Below are positions 1 to 7,246 of a stretch of DNA of 28,615 nucleotides, one piece after another. Numbering within the stretch: the stretch's first letter is position 1; each line of letters opens with the position of its first letter. The stretch covers positions 1-28,615 of the forward strand of contig DASWRI010000060.1 in NCBI GenBank assembly GCA_036403235.1, read 5' to 3'. The notes beneath the pieces are model-generated. The model had not been told where the DNA came from. It saw only the letters and a program-made list of their open reading frames with translations, and did not search any database. Made by a program: the position numbers and the translations under genes. Source of the DNA: JBGTFE01 sp036403235 (GTDB lineage Bacteria; Acidobacteriota; Blastocatellia; Pyrinomonadales; Pyrinomonadaceae).

Positions 1-78
1 AAGGATTTAATCAAAAATTCGTATCGACTGGTTTGGGAAAAACTGCCGAAAGGCGTAAAAAATAAATTGAATTCATAG
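1..78 (+). CDS. MmcQ/YjbR-like protein, C-terminal fragment
   Basis: Frame 1 is open from the first base to a TAG at 76-78 and gives 25 residues. The stretch reads like the end of the MmcQ/YjbR family (a small CyaY-like fold of unclear, possibly DNA-binding, function), whose last helix typically has the pattern 'SY.LV..KLPK'; here NSYRLVWEKLPKGVKNKL is visible. The stop lies one base before the cmk ATG, so the two genes are probably cotranscribed. The start is outside the window. The family call rests on a short stretch only. Confidence 0.55.
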   Translation, partial: KDLIKNSYRLVWEKLPKGVKNKLNS

Positions 79-79
79 A

Positions 80-757
80 ATGATAATTGCAATTGACGGC
101 CCTTCGGGCGCGGGAAAATCGACGCTCGGCAAGATGCTGGCCAAAAAACTGAATCTGCTTTATCTCGACACGGGCGCGATGTATCGCGGCGTCGGGCTGG
201 CGGTTTTGACGCGCGGCGTCGATTTTGCGGATAAAGAGAAAGTCGCCGAAATTGCCGAGCGCGCGCAAATCGAATTGGTCGGCGAGCCGGACGATTTGCA
301 GGTTTTCTTAAACAAGCGCAACGTTTCAAACGAAATTCGCACCAACGAGGTCGGGCAGGCGGCGTCGATTGTCTCGATTATCTCGGAAGTTCGCAAAATT
401 CTGGTCGAGCATCAAAGATTTTTGGGGAAAAACGCGCCGAACGGCTGCGTGCTCGACGGGCGCGACATCGGAACAGTCGTTTTTCCGCACGCCGACGTCA
501 AATTTTTTCTGACCGCCAAACCCGAAGCGCGGGCGCGCCGCCGCTTTCTCGAAGATACGGGAAAAGGGCGCGCGACCACCTACGAGCAAACTTTGGCTGA
601 GATAAATCTGCGCGACGAGCGCGACGTTTCGCGTGCAGACTCGCCGCTCTCGATTGCCGAAGACGCCGTCGTAATCGATACGAGCGAGCTTGATTTGACC
701 GAAGTTTTCGAACATATGATGGCGGTCATACGTGAAAAGCAAAACGAAACCACTTAA
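80..757 (+). CDS. cmk: Cytidylate kinase
   Basis: Cytoplasmic kinase that phosphorylates CMP and dCMP with ATP in pyrimidine nucleotide recycling. The 225-residue length is normal for bacterial Cmk. The P-loop is GPSGAGKS at residues 7-14, followed by the family-typical LYLDTGAMYRGVGL segment (about 30-43). The centre contains LDGRDIGTVVFPHADVKFFL and the C-terminal part contains RDERDVSRADSPL, which is the conserved nucleotide-binding and lid region. The ATG at 80 starts directly at the beta strand before the P-loop and follows the upstream stop by one base. No separate Shine-Dalgarno site is obvious, which fits translational coupling to the upstream gene. Confidence 0.96.
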   Translation: MIIAIDGPSGAGKSTLGKMLAKKLNLLYLDTGAMYRGVGLAVLTRGVDFADKEKVAEIAERAQIELVGEPDDLQVFLNKRNVSNEIRTNEVGQAASIVSIISEVRKILVEHQRFLGKNAPNGCVLDGRDIGTVVFPHADVKFFLTAKPEARARRRFLEDTGKGRATTYEQTLAEINLRDERDVSRADSPLSIAEDAVVIDTSELDLTEVFEHMMAVIREKQNETT

Positions 758-820
758 TTTCACGTTAAAGCGCGATGAGTCGTCCGGATTTTGATTTTCC
801 CGCTTTCGTTTTGTATTTGT

Positions 821-849
821 TTGACTATCAAGCGAACAATCGCTAAGAT
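821..849 (+). promoter_or_regulatory. Sigma-70-type promoter of tRNA-Arg
   Basis: TTGACT (821-826) and TAAGAT (844-849) are separated by 17 bases. Transcription would start near 856, about 13 bases before the tRNA. Position, spacing and match quality make this a good candidate; it was read by eye only. Confidence 0.6.
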
Positions 850-868
850 TTTTATTCGCTCTTTTTAT

Positions 869-942
869 GCTCCCGTAGCTCAGTTGGATAGAGCAACAGC
901 CTTCTAAGCTGTGGGTCGCACGTTCAAGTCGTGCCGGGGGTA
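869..942 (+). tRNA. tRNA-Arg (anticodon TCT)
   Basis: The cloverleaf can be drawn by hand. The acceptor is GCTCCCG paired with CGGGGGT, including two G-T pairs. The D stem is GCTC/GAGC and the anticodon stem ACAGC/GCTGT. The loop CTTCTAA has anticodon TCT at 903-905. The T stem is GCACG/CGTGC with loop TTCAAGT. The discriminator is A942 and no CCA is encoded (TTC follows). It reads AGA codons. Confidence 0.95.
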
Positions 943-1055
943 TTCATATTTTCGATTTTTGATTTTTGATTTTGGTGTATAATACGAATTTGATTTGAGA
1001 GAAAATTTTCGGCAAACCCAAGCTCGAAATCTTAAATCAAACGTAGTCAAAATAT

Positions 1056-1132
1056 GGCGGCTATAGTTCAGCGGTTAGAGCGCTTGATTGTGGTTCAAGA
1101 TGTCGTGGGTTCGAATCCCACTAGCCGCCCCA
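1056..1132 (+). tRNA. tRNA-His (anticodon GTG)
   Basis: G1056 is the G-1 residue characteristic of tRNA-His, facing C1129 (position 73). The acceptor GCGGCTA pairs with TAGCCGC. The anticodon stem is CTTGA/TCAAG with loop TTGTGGT, so the anticodon is GTG at 1090-1092. The T arm is GTGGG TTCGAAT CCCAC. The 3' CCA is encoded (1130-1132), unlike the tRNA-Arg 113 bases upstream. A TATAAT at 978-983 lies between the two tRNAs, but no convincing -35 goes with it. Confidence 0.96.
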
Positions 1133-1251
1133 TTTTCCCCTCCTGATAATTTTCCGAACATTTTGTGTTTTTCCGGCATCTAAGCTCGAAATTTAACAAT
1201 TTTTCGTATTTTTTCGTTAAAAGTTAGCATTGTTGTATTATAGAGTTATTT

Positions 1252-3714
1252 ATGAAATCCGTTATTAAATTCGCATCTGTTTTCGGTTGCCTGGCTTTAG
1301 TTTTGCTGGCCTCAATTTCCGTCTCGGCGCAGTTCACCCGAAAGCCGTATGCTGACGGCGAATTGCTCGTCAAATATAAGGACGGAACGGTTTCCTCTTC
1401 GGCGGCGCGCGCCAACAGCTCAATCGGCGCGCTCGTTTTGGAAGAATTTCCCGATTTGAAATGGCAGCGTGTCAAGCTTCCCGGCGATATGTCGGTCGAA
1501 GCGGCGAAAGCTTATTATGCGAATCAGCCGAACGTCGAATACGCGCAGCCGAATTTTTATTATCACCTGCTCGCCACGCCGAACGACCCGCAGTTTCCTA
1601 CTACGGGAATGTGGGGATTGACGAAAATTTCCGCCCCGTCGGCGTGGGATTTGACGACCGGAAGCTCAAGCGTCGTCGTCGCCGACATCGACACCGGAAT
1701 GCGTTACACGCATCAGGATTTAGCACCGAACGCGTGGATAAATACGGGCGAAGTTGCCGGAAATAATATCGACGACGACGGAAACGGATTTATCGACGAC
1801 GTGCATGGCTGGGATTTCTTTTATAACGACTCGGACCCGATTGACGATGCCGGCGGCCACGGAACGCACACCGCCGGAACAATCGGCGCGACCGGAAACA
1901 ACGGCCTGAATGTCGTCGGCGTAAATTGGAACGTCAAGATTATGCCGATAAAAATTTACAGTCCGAACGGAACGGATTCGACTTCTTCGATGCTCGTCAA
2001 CGCCTATGGTTATATCCGCATGATGAAGCTTCGCGGCGTCAATATTCGCGCGACGAACAATTCTTACGGCGACTGCGGCGAAGCCTGCGGCTACGACCAG
2101 GCGACGAAAGACGCGCTCGACGCGATGGGCGATGCCGGAATCGTGAGCGTTTATGCGGCGGGCAACGACAATCAGAATGTCGATTCATTTCCTTCCGGAG
2201 GAAATCCGAGTCCGGGTTATCCGGCTCGCTATACGAGCCCGAGCGTGATAGCGGTAGCTTCTTCGACGACGACGGACGCGCGCTCTAGTTTTTCAAATTA
2301 CGGTGTCACAAGCATCGACCTCGCCGCGCCCGGTTCGGGCGTTTTGAGCACTTACAATTCATCGAACACGGCGACGGCGACCTTGAGCGGAACTTCGATG
2401 GCGACGCCGCATGTCACCGGCGCAGTCGCTCTACTTTCGGCTTACAATCCGAATCTTTCGGTCGCGTCTTTAAAAGCGACGTTGATGAATACGGTCGACG
2501 TGCTTCCGGCGTGGAACGGACTGGTTAAATCCGGCGGACGTCTTAACATCGACCGCGCGCTGCGCAATCAGACGGTCTGCACTTTTAATCTTTCTACAGC
2601 CCAAATGTCAATTTCGACGGCGGGCGGCAACGGCAGCGTTAACGTCACCGCGCCGGCCAACTGCGATTACTCGATAAAAAGCAACGCCGCGTGGATTTCG
2701 GTAACTTCGGCTAACGTCGGAAGCTCAAACGGGACGGTCAACTTTACGGCGCAGCCGTTTCCTTTCTCCGACGGGCAGCGCACCGGCACAATCACGATTG
2801 GCGACCAGACTTTTACGGTCACGCAGGGCTCGCCGTTTATCACAAATCACGCGTTTTTGGATTTCGACGGCGACGGGCGGACTGATTTTTCGGCGATTCA
2901 AAATATTTCCGGCTCGATGGTCTGGCATAATTTCAACAGCTCGGCGGGCTATTCGGCCATCAGTTTCGGTCTTTTCAGCGACGACACGCCGGTTGCCGGC
3001 GATTACGACGGCGACTTCAAAACCGACGTTGCGGTCTGGCGCAATTCAAACGGTACGTTTTACGTTCTGCAAAGCAGCAACAATACGGCGCGCGTTTTCC
3101 AATTTGGCCTCGCGGGCGATAATCCGAACGTTTCTCAGGATTTCGACGGCGACGGCAAAACCGATTTTGCGGTCACGCGCGCGCAGGGCGGCTCGCTTAT
3201 CTGGTATATTTCCGGCTCGACCGCCGGTTTCAGTTCGGTTCAATTCGGAAACAACACTGACCGGCCGGTGCGCGGCGATTACGACGGCGACTCGAAAGCC
3301 GATATGGCCGTTTTCCGCGCCGTCGACGGGACGTGGTGGATACGCCGCAGCTCGAACCCGACTAATTTTACAACCGTCCAGTTCGGCTTGAGCAGCGATA
3401 AAGTCGTGCCCGGCGATTACGACGGCGACGGCAAAAACGATATCGCCGTCTGGCGGCCTTCGGACGGCGTCTGGCATTATCTGAAAAGCTCGAACGGAGC
3501 TTACACTTCGTTCCAATTCGGCTTAAACGGCGATTTGCCGACGCCGGGCGACTATGACGGCGACGGAAAAACCGATTTTGCCGTCTGGCGCGCCAATCAA
3601 AGCCAGAGCGAATCGGGCGTTTATTACGTCCAGCGAAGCACGGCCGGCTTTACGGCTTACGGCTGGGGAAATTCGACTATGAAAATCACCGCCAATTCGA
3701 TGCAGAGCCAATAA
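1252..3714 (+). CDS. Secreted subtilisin-like (S8) protease with BACON and FG-GAP/VCBS repeats
   Basis: Predicted secreted serine endopeptidase of 820 residues. A signal peptide (about 1-26, cleavage SVSA|Q) is followed by an I9-like propeptide (about 30-103). The S8 domain follows, with the catalytic triad Asp147 (DIDTG), His203 (GGHGTHTAG) and Ser382 (LSGTSMATPH); Asn305 in AAGN is the expected oxyanion residue. Residues about 443-525 look like a BACON domain (aromatic-rich, ending TITIGDQTFTVTQ). The last 290 residues contain six repeats led by calcium-loop motifs of the type D(Y/F)DGDGKTD, each followed by 'AVWR..GTW' strands. BACON and FG-GAP modules usually bind carbohydrate or other surface ligands, so the protease is probably anchored to polymers or the cell surface. 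No strong ribosome-binding site precedes the ATG; the start is chosen because the signal peptide begins there. It is transcribed alone. Confidence 0.92.
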   Translation: MKSVIKFASVFGCLALVLLASISVSAQFTRKPYADGELLVKYKDGTVSSSAARANSSIGALVLEEFPDLKWQRVKLPGDMSVEAAKAYYANQPNVEYAQPNFYYHLLATPNDPQFPTTGMWGLTKISAPSAWDLTTGSSSVVVADIDTGMRYTHQDLAPNAWINTGEVAGNNIDDDGNGFIDDVHGWDFFYNDSDPIDDAGGHGTHTAGTIGATGNNGLNVVGVNWNVKIMPIKIYSPNGTDSTSSMLVNAYGYIRMMKLRGVNIRATNNSYGDCGEACGYDQATKDALDAMGDAGIVSVYAAGNDNQNVDSFPSGGNPSPGYPARYTSPSVIAVASSTTTDARSSFSNYGVTSIDLAAPGSGVLSTYNSSNTATATLSGTSMATPHVTGAVALLSAYNPNLSVASLKATLMNTVDVLPAWNGLVKSGGRLNIDRALRNQTVCTFNLSTAQMSISTAGGNGSVNVTAPANCDYSIKSNAAWISVTSANVGSSNGTVNFTAQPFPFSDGQRTGTITIGDQTFTVTQGSPFITNHAFLDFDGDGRTDFSAIQNISGSMVWHNFNSSAGYSAISFGLFSDDTPVAGDYDGDFKTDVAVWRNSNGTFYVLQSSNNTARVFQFGLAGDNPNVSQDFDGDGKTDFAVTRAQGGSLIWYISGSTAGFSSVQFGNNTDRPVRGDYDGDSKADMAVFRAVDGTWWIRRSSNPTNFTTVQFGLSSDKVVPGDYDGDGKNDIAVWRPSDGVWHYLKSSNGAYTSFQFGLNGDLPTPGDYDGDGKTDFAVWRANQSQSESGVYYVQRSTAGFTAYGWGNSTMKITANSMQSQ

Positions 3715-3723
3715 TTTTTTCTG

Positions 3724-3752
3724 AAGTTTGAGTTTGTATCAAACTTTTATTG
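3724..3752 (+). terminator. Probable intrinsic terminator of the subtilase gene
   Basis: AAGTTTGA (3724-3731) pairs perfectly with TCAAACTT (3739-3746) across a 7-base loop, followed by TTATTGAT. It begins nine bases after the subtilase stop. The stem is A/T-rich and short, so strength is uncertain. Confidence 0.5.
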
Positions 3753-3836
3753 ATAATACGGCGTCTAATATTGAGAGAAGTCAACCTATTATATTGGAAA
3801 AGCATTTGTGCAAAAATGAAAATCTGTATAGAATTC

Positions 3837-3866
3837 TTGCATTTATAAGCTTTTAAGTAGTATATT
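3837..3866 (+). promoter_or_regulatory. Candidate promoter of the second FG-GAP gene
   Basis: TTGCAT (3837-3842) and TATATT (3861-3866) are 18 bases apart in a strongly A/T-rich gap. The leader would be about 70 bases. A good Shine-Dalgarno-like AAGGA lies 8-12 bases before the ATG at 3944. Confidence 0.4.
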
Positions 3867-3943
3867 TGAGTTTCTCATTCAATCGGTGCAAGCGGCGCCA
3901 AAACATCTTGTAAGATAATTAATTTAATAGAAGGATATAGAAA

Positions 3944-4918
3944 ATGAAGAATTTTTTGACCAAAGGCGGCAAATTTAGCGTGGCTTTTGCCTGTGTTTTG
4001 CTTTTAGTTATTTCGGCGACAGCCCAGTTAAAACTGCGCAATGCGGTTAATTACGATACCGATAATAAGGCCGACTTTACCGTTTTTCGTCCGAGCAATA
4101 ATGTTTGGTATATCAACAAAAGCGGCGGCGGATTTACGTTCCAACAGTTCGGACTTGCAAATACGGATTACCCGACGCCGGGCGATTATGATGGCGACGG
4201 CAAAGGCGATATTTCCGTCTGGCGCGACTCCGACGGCGTCTGGTATCGCATAAACAGCCAGACCAATACATTTTTCGCGCAGGCCTGGGGAATTACGGGC
4301 GACGAGCCTGTGGCCAGAGATTTTGACGGCGACAACAAAACCGATTTGGCGATTGTTCGACGCACCGGCGGCGGAATGGTCTGGTATATACTGCAAAGCT
4401 CGACCGGCGGCTTTATTGCCTTGCCGTTCGGAATTTCGACCGATTACACCGCGCCCGGCGATTATGACGGCGACGGCAAATTCGACGTTGCGATTCAGCG
4501 TCCCGGCGCGACCGCCACAACGCAGTCAACCTTCTATATCCGCAAAACCGTTGACGGCTCGGTTTACACCGTCGGCTTTGGCTTGAGCGGCGATTTGGTC
4601 GTTCCCGGCGATTATGACGGCGACGGCAAAACCGACGTTGCGGTCGTTCGCGAAGGCGCGACGCCGACTTCAAACTTAGCCTGGTATGTCTTAAGAAGCA
4701 GCGACGGCGGATTTTTCGCAACCTCGTTCGGAATCACCGGTTCTGACTTAAATGCGCAGAACGATTACGACGGCGACGGCAAATGCGACCCGGCCGTCTG
4801 GCGCGACTCAAACGGTACGTTTTATGTCTTGATGAGCAGCACCGGCTTTACGAGTACGCTGGTACAGCAATGGGGCGCGTCGAGCGATTACCCGGTTGCC
4901 AGCTACGACACGCACTAA
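3944..4918 (+). CDS. Secreted FG-GAP/VCBS repeat protein
   Basis: A 324-residue exported protein that consists only of a signal peptide (about 1-28, cleavage SATA|Q) and six repeats of about 45-50 residues. Each repeat starts with a calcium-loop motif (DYDGDGKGD, DFDGDNKTD, DYDGDGKFD and similar) and continues with a 'VWRDSDGVWYRI'-type strand pair and an 'FGI.GD.PVPG' turn. The first repeat is degenerate (NYDTDNKAD). Such arrays form beta-propellers, as in integrin-alpha-like folds, and no enzyme motif is visible. The repeats closely resemble, in protein and DNA, those of the upstream protease, so they share an origin. Role unknown; binding or scaffolding outside the cell is inferred. A terminator hairpin follows directly. 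Confidence 0.88.
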   Translation: MKNFLTKGGKFSVAFACVLLLVISATAQLKLRNAVNYDTDNKADFTVFRPSNNVWYINKSGGGFTFQQFGLANTDYPTPGDYDGDGKGDISVWRDSDGVWYRINSQTNTFFAQAWGITGDEPVARDFDGDNKTDLAIVRRTGGGMVWYILQSSTGGFIALPFGISTDYTAPGDYDGDGKFDVAIQRPGATATTQSTFYIRKTVDGSVYTVGFGLSGDLVVPGDYDGDGKTDVAVVREGATPTSNLAWYVLRSSDGGFFATSFGITGSDLNAQNDYDGDGKCDPAVWRDSNGTFYVLMSSTGFTSTLVQQWGASSDYPVASYDTH

Positions 4919-4940
4919 TTTTTGCTAAATGGTCAAAACA

Positions 4941-4980
4941 AAAGGTTGAAGGCTTTACCCGGTCTTCAACCTTTTTATTT
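4941..4980 (+). terminator. Intrinsic terminator after the FG-GAP gene
   Basis: AAAGGTTGAAG (4941-4951) pairs perfectly with CTTCAACCTTT (4964-4974) around a 12-base loop, and the second arm runs into TTTTTATTT. It lies 22 bases after the FG-GAP stop and before the rfaE1 start, which argues against starting rfaE1 at 4922. Confidence 0.8.
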
Positions 4981-4987
4981 ATCGGAA

Positions 4988-6019
4988 ATGATGAATTTAT
5001 CGGCTGCAATCAGCGAAAATTTTCCGACAAAAAAAATCGTCGTCGTCGGCGATTTGGTCGCCGACCAGTTTCTTCGCGGCACGATTGCGCGCGTTTCGCG
5101 TGAAGCGCCGGTTTTTATCTTGCGCCACGACGAAACCGAAACTCTGGCGGGCGCGGCGGCAAACGCGGCGGTTAACGTCGCTTCGCTCGGCGGGCGCGCC
5201 ACACTCGTCGGCACGGTCGGCCGCGACGCAAACGGCCGCGCGCTTTTGGAAAAACTTCACTCGTCCGGCGTCAACTGCGATTTTGTGGTTGTTTCCGATG
5301 AAATCAAAACGACGACGAAAGTCCGCGTGCTCGCCGGCCAGCATTACGCGGCGCGCCAGCAGGTCATTCGCATCGACTACGAAAACGAAGCCGAAACGCC
5401 CGCCGGATTACAAAAAAATCTGAAAGATAATTTGCTTTCCGCCGTCGAACACGCTGATGCAATCATCATTTCCGATTACAATTACGGCGTCGCCAATCTC
5501 GAAATTTTTGAGCTTGCCGCGCAAATTTCCCGAAAGAAAAACGTTCCGCTGCTGATAGACTCGCGTTTTCGCCTCCGCGATTTTGCGCGCGCGACGACCG
5601 CCACGCCGAATCAGGAAGAAGTCGAGCAGATTTTAGGCAAAAATTTTACCGAAGCGGGCTGCGCCGAATTGTGCCGAAGGCTCGGCTACGAGGCTTTGCT
5701 CGTGACGCGCGGAAACAACGGAATGCTTTTGATTGAAAACGGTCAAACGCCCGTTCATTTCGAAGCCGTCGGTGCAAAAGAACCGGTTGACGTAACCGGC
5801 GCGGGCGATACGGTTATTGCCGCTTACGCGCTCGGTCTGGCTTCGAGTTTGAGCTTTGCCGACGCAGCCCGGGCGGCAAACCACGCGGGCGGCGTGGTCG
5901 TTATGAAAAAGGGAACGGCTTCGGTCGATTTAGACGAATTGCTGGCTTCGATTGAAAAATACAAAGAAGAATCGAAAGTTGAAAGTCAAAGGTCGAAGTC
6001 AGTTGATTTTGACCTTTAA
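4988..6019 (+). CDS. rfaE1: D-glycero-beta-D-manno-heptose-7-phosphate kinase (PfkB family)
   Basis: Phosphorylates D-glycero-D-manno-heptose 7-phosphate at C1 in the ADP-heptose pathway for the LPS inner core; this corresponds to the N-terminal half of E. coli HldE. About 343 residues. The N-terminus KIVVVGDLVADQFLRG and the following VSREAP, then AGAAANAAVNVASLGG, are typical of the HldE kinase domain. The PfkB signature VTGAGDT places the catalytic base at about Asp274. The open frame extends up to 4922, but that start lies upstream of a terminator hairpin, so ATG 4988 (or 4991, better spaced from GGA at 4984) is chosen. The last 15 or so residues (rich in K, S, V, E) are encoded by an intergenic repeat-like stretch and are probably not part of the fold. 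rfaE2 begins 31 bases downstream. Confidence 0.9.
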   Translation: MMNLSAAISENFPTKKIVVVGDLVADQFLRGTIARVSREAPVFILRHDETETLAGAAANAAVNVASLGGRATLVGTVGRDANGRALLEKLHSSGVNCDFVVVSDEIKTTTKVRVLAGQHYAARQQVIRIDYENEAETPAGLQKNLKDNLLSAVEHADAIIISDYNYGVANLEIFELAAQISRKKNVPLLIDSRFRLRDFARATTATPNQEEVEQILGKNFTEAGCAELCRRLGYEALLVTRGNNGMLLIENGQTPVHFEAVGAKEPVDVTGAGDTVIAAYALGLASSLSFADAARAANHAGGVVVMKKGTASVDLDELLASIEKYKEESKVESQRSKSVDFDL

Positions 6020-6042
6020 CCTTCGCCTTTTGACCTTCGAAC
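5972..6042. repeat. Imperfect inverted 'word' repeat at the rfaE1/rfaE2 junction
   Basis: GTCAAAGGTCGAAG (5985-5998) is matched in inverse by CTTCGCCTTTTGAC (6021-6034) with two mismatches, and related GAAAGTTGAAAG/CTTCGAACTT copies flank both. The element overlaps the 3' end of rfaE1. It belongs to a group of similarly built gaps in this window. Confidence 0.6.
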
Positions 6043-6050
6043 TTAGTCTG

Positions 6051-6530
6051 ATGAATAATTTTTTCGCGCCGATTTTAGATAGAAACCGTCTTGTCGCGCG
6101 CGTCGCAATCGAGCGGCGTAGCCGCAAAAGAATCGTGCTCGCAAACGGCTGCTTCGACCTTTTTCACGTCGGCCATATTCGTTATCTGGCGGGCGCCAGG
6201 GCGCTCGGCGACATCTTAATCGTCGGTATTAACTCTGATGAACAGGTCAGTCATCTAAAAGGCGGAAATCGACCTTTTATGCCGGAAACCGAGCGCGCCG
6301 AAATCGTCTCCTCGATTCGATGCGTCGATTTTGTAACAATTTTTGACGAGCCGTCGGTCGAAGAATTGATTCGCGCCATTCGTCCCGATTTTCACGCCAA
6401 AGGAACCGATTACACGACCGAAACCGTCCCCGAAAGAGAAATTGTCCGCGAATACGGCGGTCGCGTCGCCATCGTCGGCGACCCGAAAGACCACTCCTCG
6501 ACCGAATTAATCGAAAAAGTCAGTAAATAG
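6051..6530 (+). CDS. rfaE2: D-glycero-beta-D-manno-heptose 1-phosphate adenylyltransferase
   Basis: Transfers AMP from ATP to heptose 1-phosphate, giving ADP-D-glycero-D-manno-heptose for the LPS core; this is the counterpart of the C-terminal half of HldE. 159 residues, matching stand-alone RfaE2 proteins. The nucleotidyltransferase motif is GCFDLFHVGH with the HxGH histidines at 39 and 42. The conserved LIVGINSD, a region ending ERAEIVSSI, HAKGTDY and the C-terminal SSTELI follow. An upstream in-frame ATG at 5952 exists but would add 33 residues read from repeat sequence inside rfaE1; the ATG at 6051 fits the family. No clear Shine-Dalgarno site is seen. It acts on the product of the preceding kinase after GmhB-type dephosphorylation, which is not encoded here. 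Confidence 0.93.
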   Translation: MNNFFAPILDRNRLVARVAIERRSRKRIVLANGCFDLFHVGHIRYLAGARALGDILIVGINSDEQVSHLKGGNRPFMPETERAEIVSSIRCVDFVTIFDEPSVEELIRAIRPDFHAKGTDYTTETVPEREIVREYGGRVAIVGDPKDHSSTELIEKVSK

Positions 6531-6598
6531 TTACAGAGTTGCGGAGTTGCGGGTGGTTTGAACTTTCTGCAACTTTCTGCAACTCTGTAACTCTGTAA
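6531..6598. repeat. Intergenic inverted and direct 'word' repeat (AGAGTTGC family)
   Basis: TTACAGAGTTGC (6531-6542) is a perfect inverse of GCAACTCTGTAA (6579-6590). The arms also contain direct copies (GGAGTTGC; AACTTTCTGC twice; CTCTGTAA twice). It fills the whole gap after rfaE2 and ends nine bases before the next ATG, leaving no visible ribosome-binding site. Confidence 0.75.
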
Positions 6599-6606
6599 AC
6601 TTTTTT

Positions 6607-7200
6607 ATGTGGAAATCGCGCACAAAAACGGATTTAATCATCGAAGTCTGGGAAGCGCTCGACTGCGAATCGGTCGGCGCAGAGGAAATTTCTGCGATTG
6701 AAGAAGCCGTGCGCGGGCAATTCGGCGACGGTGCGGTCGAATCGCCGATGATTCTGGCGCGGCTTTTAGCCGACGAAGGCGCGGAGCTTCGCCACTCGGA
6801 GATTTTGGCGCTCGATGCCGAACGCCGCAGCGAATCGCCGTATGACGCGATGTTTCGCAATGTTTTGAGATTTTCCGATTTTAAACAGGCCGCGGCTTCA
6901 ATCAAAAATCTTGAAAACCTGCGCCGGAAATTTACGCGCGAAAATGATAAGGAAGGCTTGCGGCTCGTCCGCGAAACCGCTCAGCGCGGAAAAAGCCGCG
7001 CGCAGATGATTTCCAAAAACGAAAAGGTCGAGCAGAAAAAACGCGACGAAAAAGCCGAAATCGCCGAATGGTTTACAATCTGGCTGCAAAACCCTGAGAT
7101 TTTTGAAAGCTGGGTCGAGCTGCGGCAAAATTCAAAAGATTTCAAAGAAAAATTCAAACCGGATGAGCAGCATGGACAGGATAAAACCGGCAGCTTTTAA
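6607..7200 (+). CDS. Uncharacterised protein, highly charged, coiled-coil prone
   Basis: I do not recognise a named family. The 197-residue product has no signal peptide or membrane segment, so it is probably cytoplasmic. Residues 1-70 are acidic and helical (TDLIIEVWEALDCESVGAEEI). Residues about 95-150 are rich in Lys, Arg and Glu (NLRRKFTRENDKEGLRLV, KKRDEKAEIAEW) and could form a long helix or coiled coil. The final 12 or so residues (HGQDKTGSF) come from an inverted-repeat stretch. The ATG has no ribosome-binding site and is preceded by T-rich sequence right after a repeat element. It lies between rfaE2 and rsmE on the same strand and is probably expressed with them. Regular codon use and length make it a likely real gene. 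Confidence 0.7.
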   Translation: MWKSRTKTDLIIEVWEALDCESVGAEEISAIEEAVRGQFGDGAVESPMILARLLADEGAELRHSEILALDAERRSESPYDAMFRNVLRFSDFKQAAASIKNLENLRRKFTRENDKEGLRLVRETAQRGKSRAQMISKNEKVEQKKRDEKAEIAEWFTIWLQNPEIFESWVELRQNSKDFKEKFKPDEQHGQDKTGSF

Positions 7201-7224
7201 ATATTGAATTTTATCCTGCTCATA
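7162..7224. repeat. Inverted repeat overlapping the end of the 197-residue gene
   Basis: CAGGATAAAA (7177-7186) is a perfect inverse of TTTTATCCTG (7209-7218). The match extends outward as ATGAGCAG (7163-7170) against CTGCTCAT if a 9-base insertion is allowed. The left arm encodes the last residues of the upstream gene. It may also work as a weak transcription stop. Confidence 0.65.
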
Positions 7225-7246
7225 TTGTTTATTAATATTCTTAAAA

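Noticed and set aside
978..983. TATAAT as promoter of tRNA-His
   Set aside because: No acceptable -35 at 16-18 bases, and the start would be more than 60 bases before the tRNA; left uncalled.
4922..4987. Longer start for rfaE1 (22 extra residues)
   Set aside because: The stretch contains the intrinsic terminator of the preceding gene and no family-like residues; ATG 4988 or 4991 fits the kinase N-terminus.
5952..6050. Longer start for rfaE2
   Set aside because: It would overlap rfaE1 and translate repeat sequence; RfaE2 proteins begin near the ATG at 6051.
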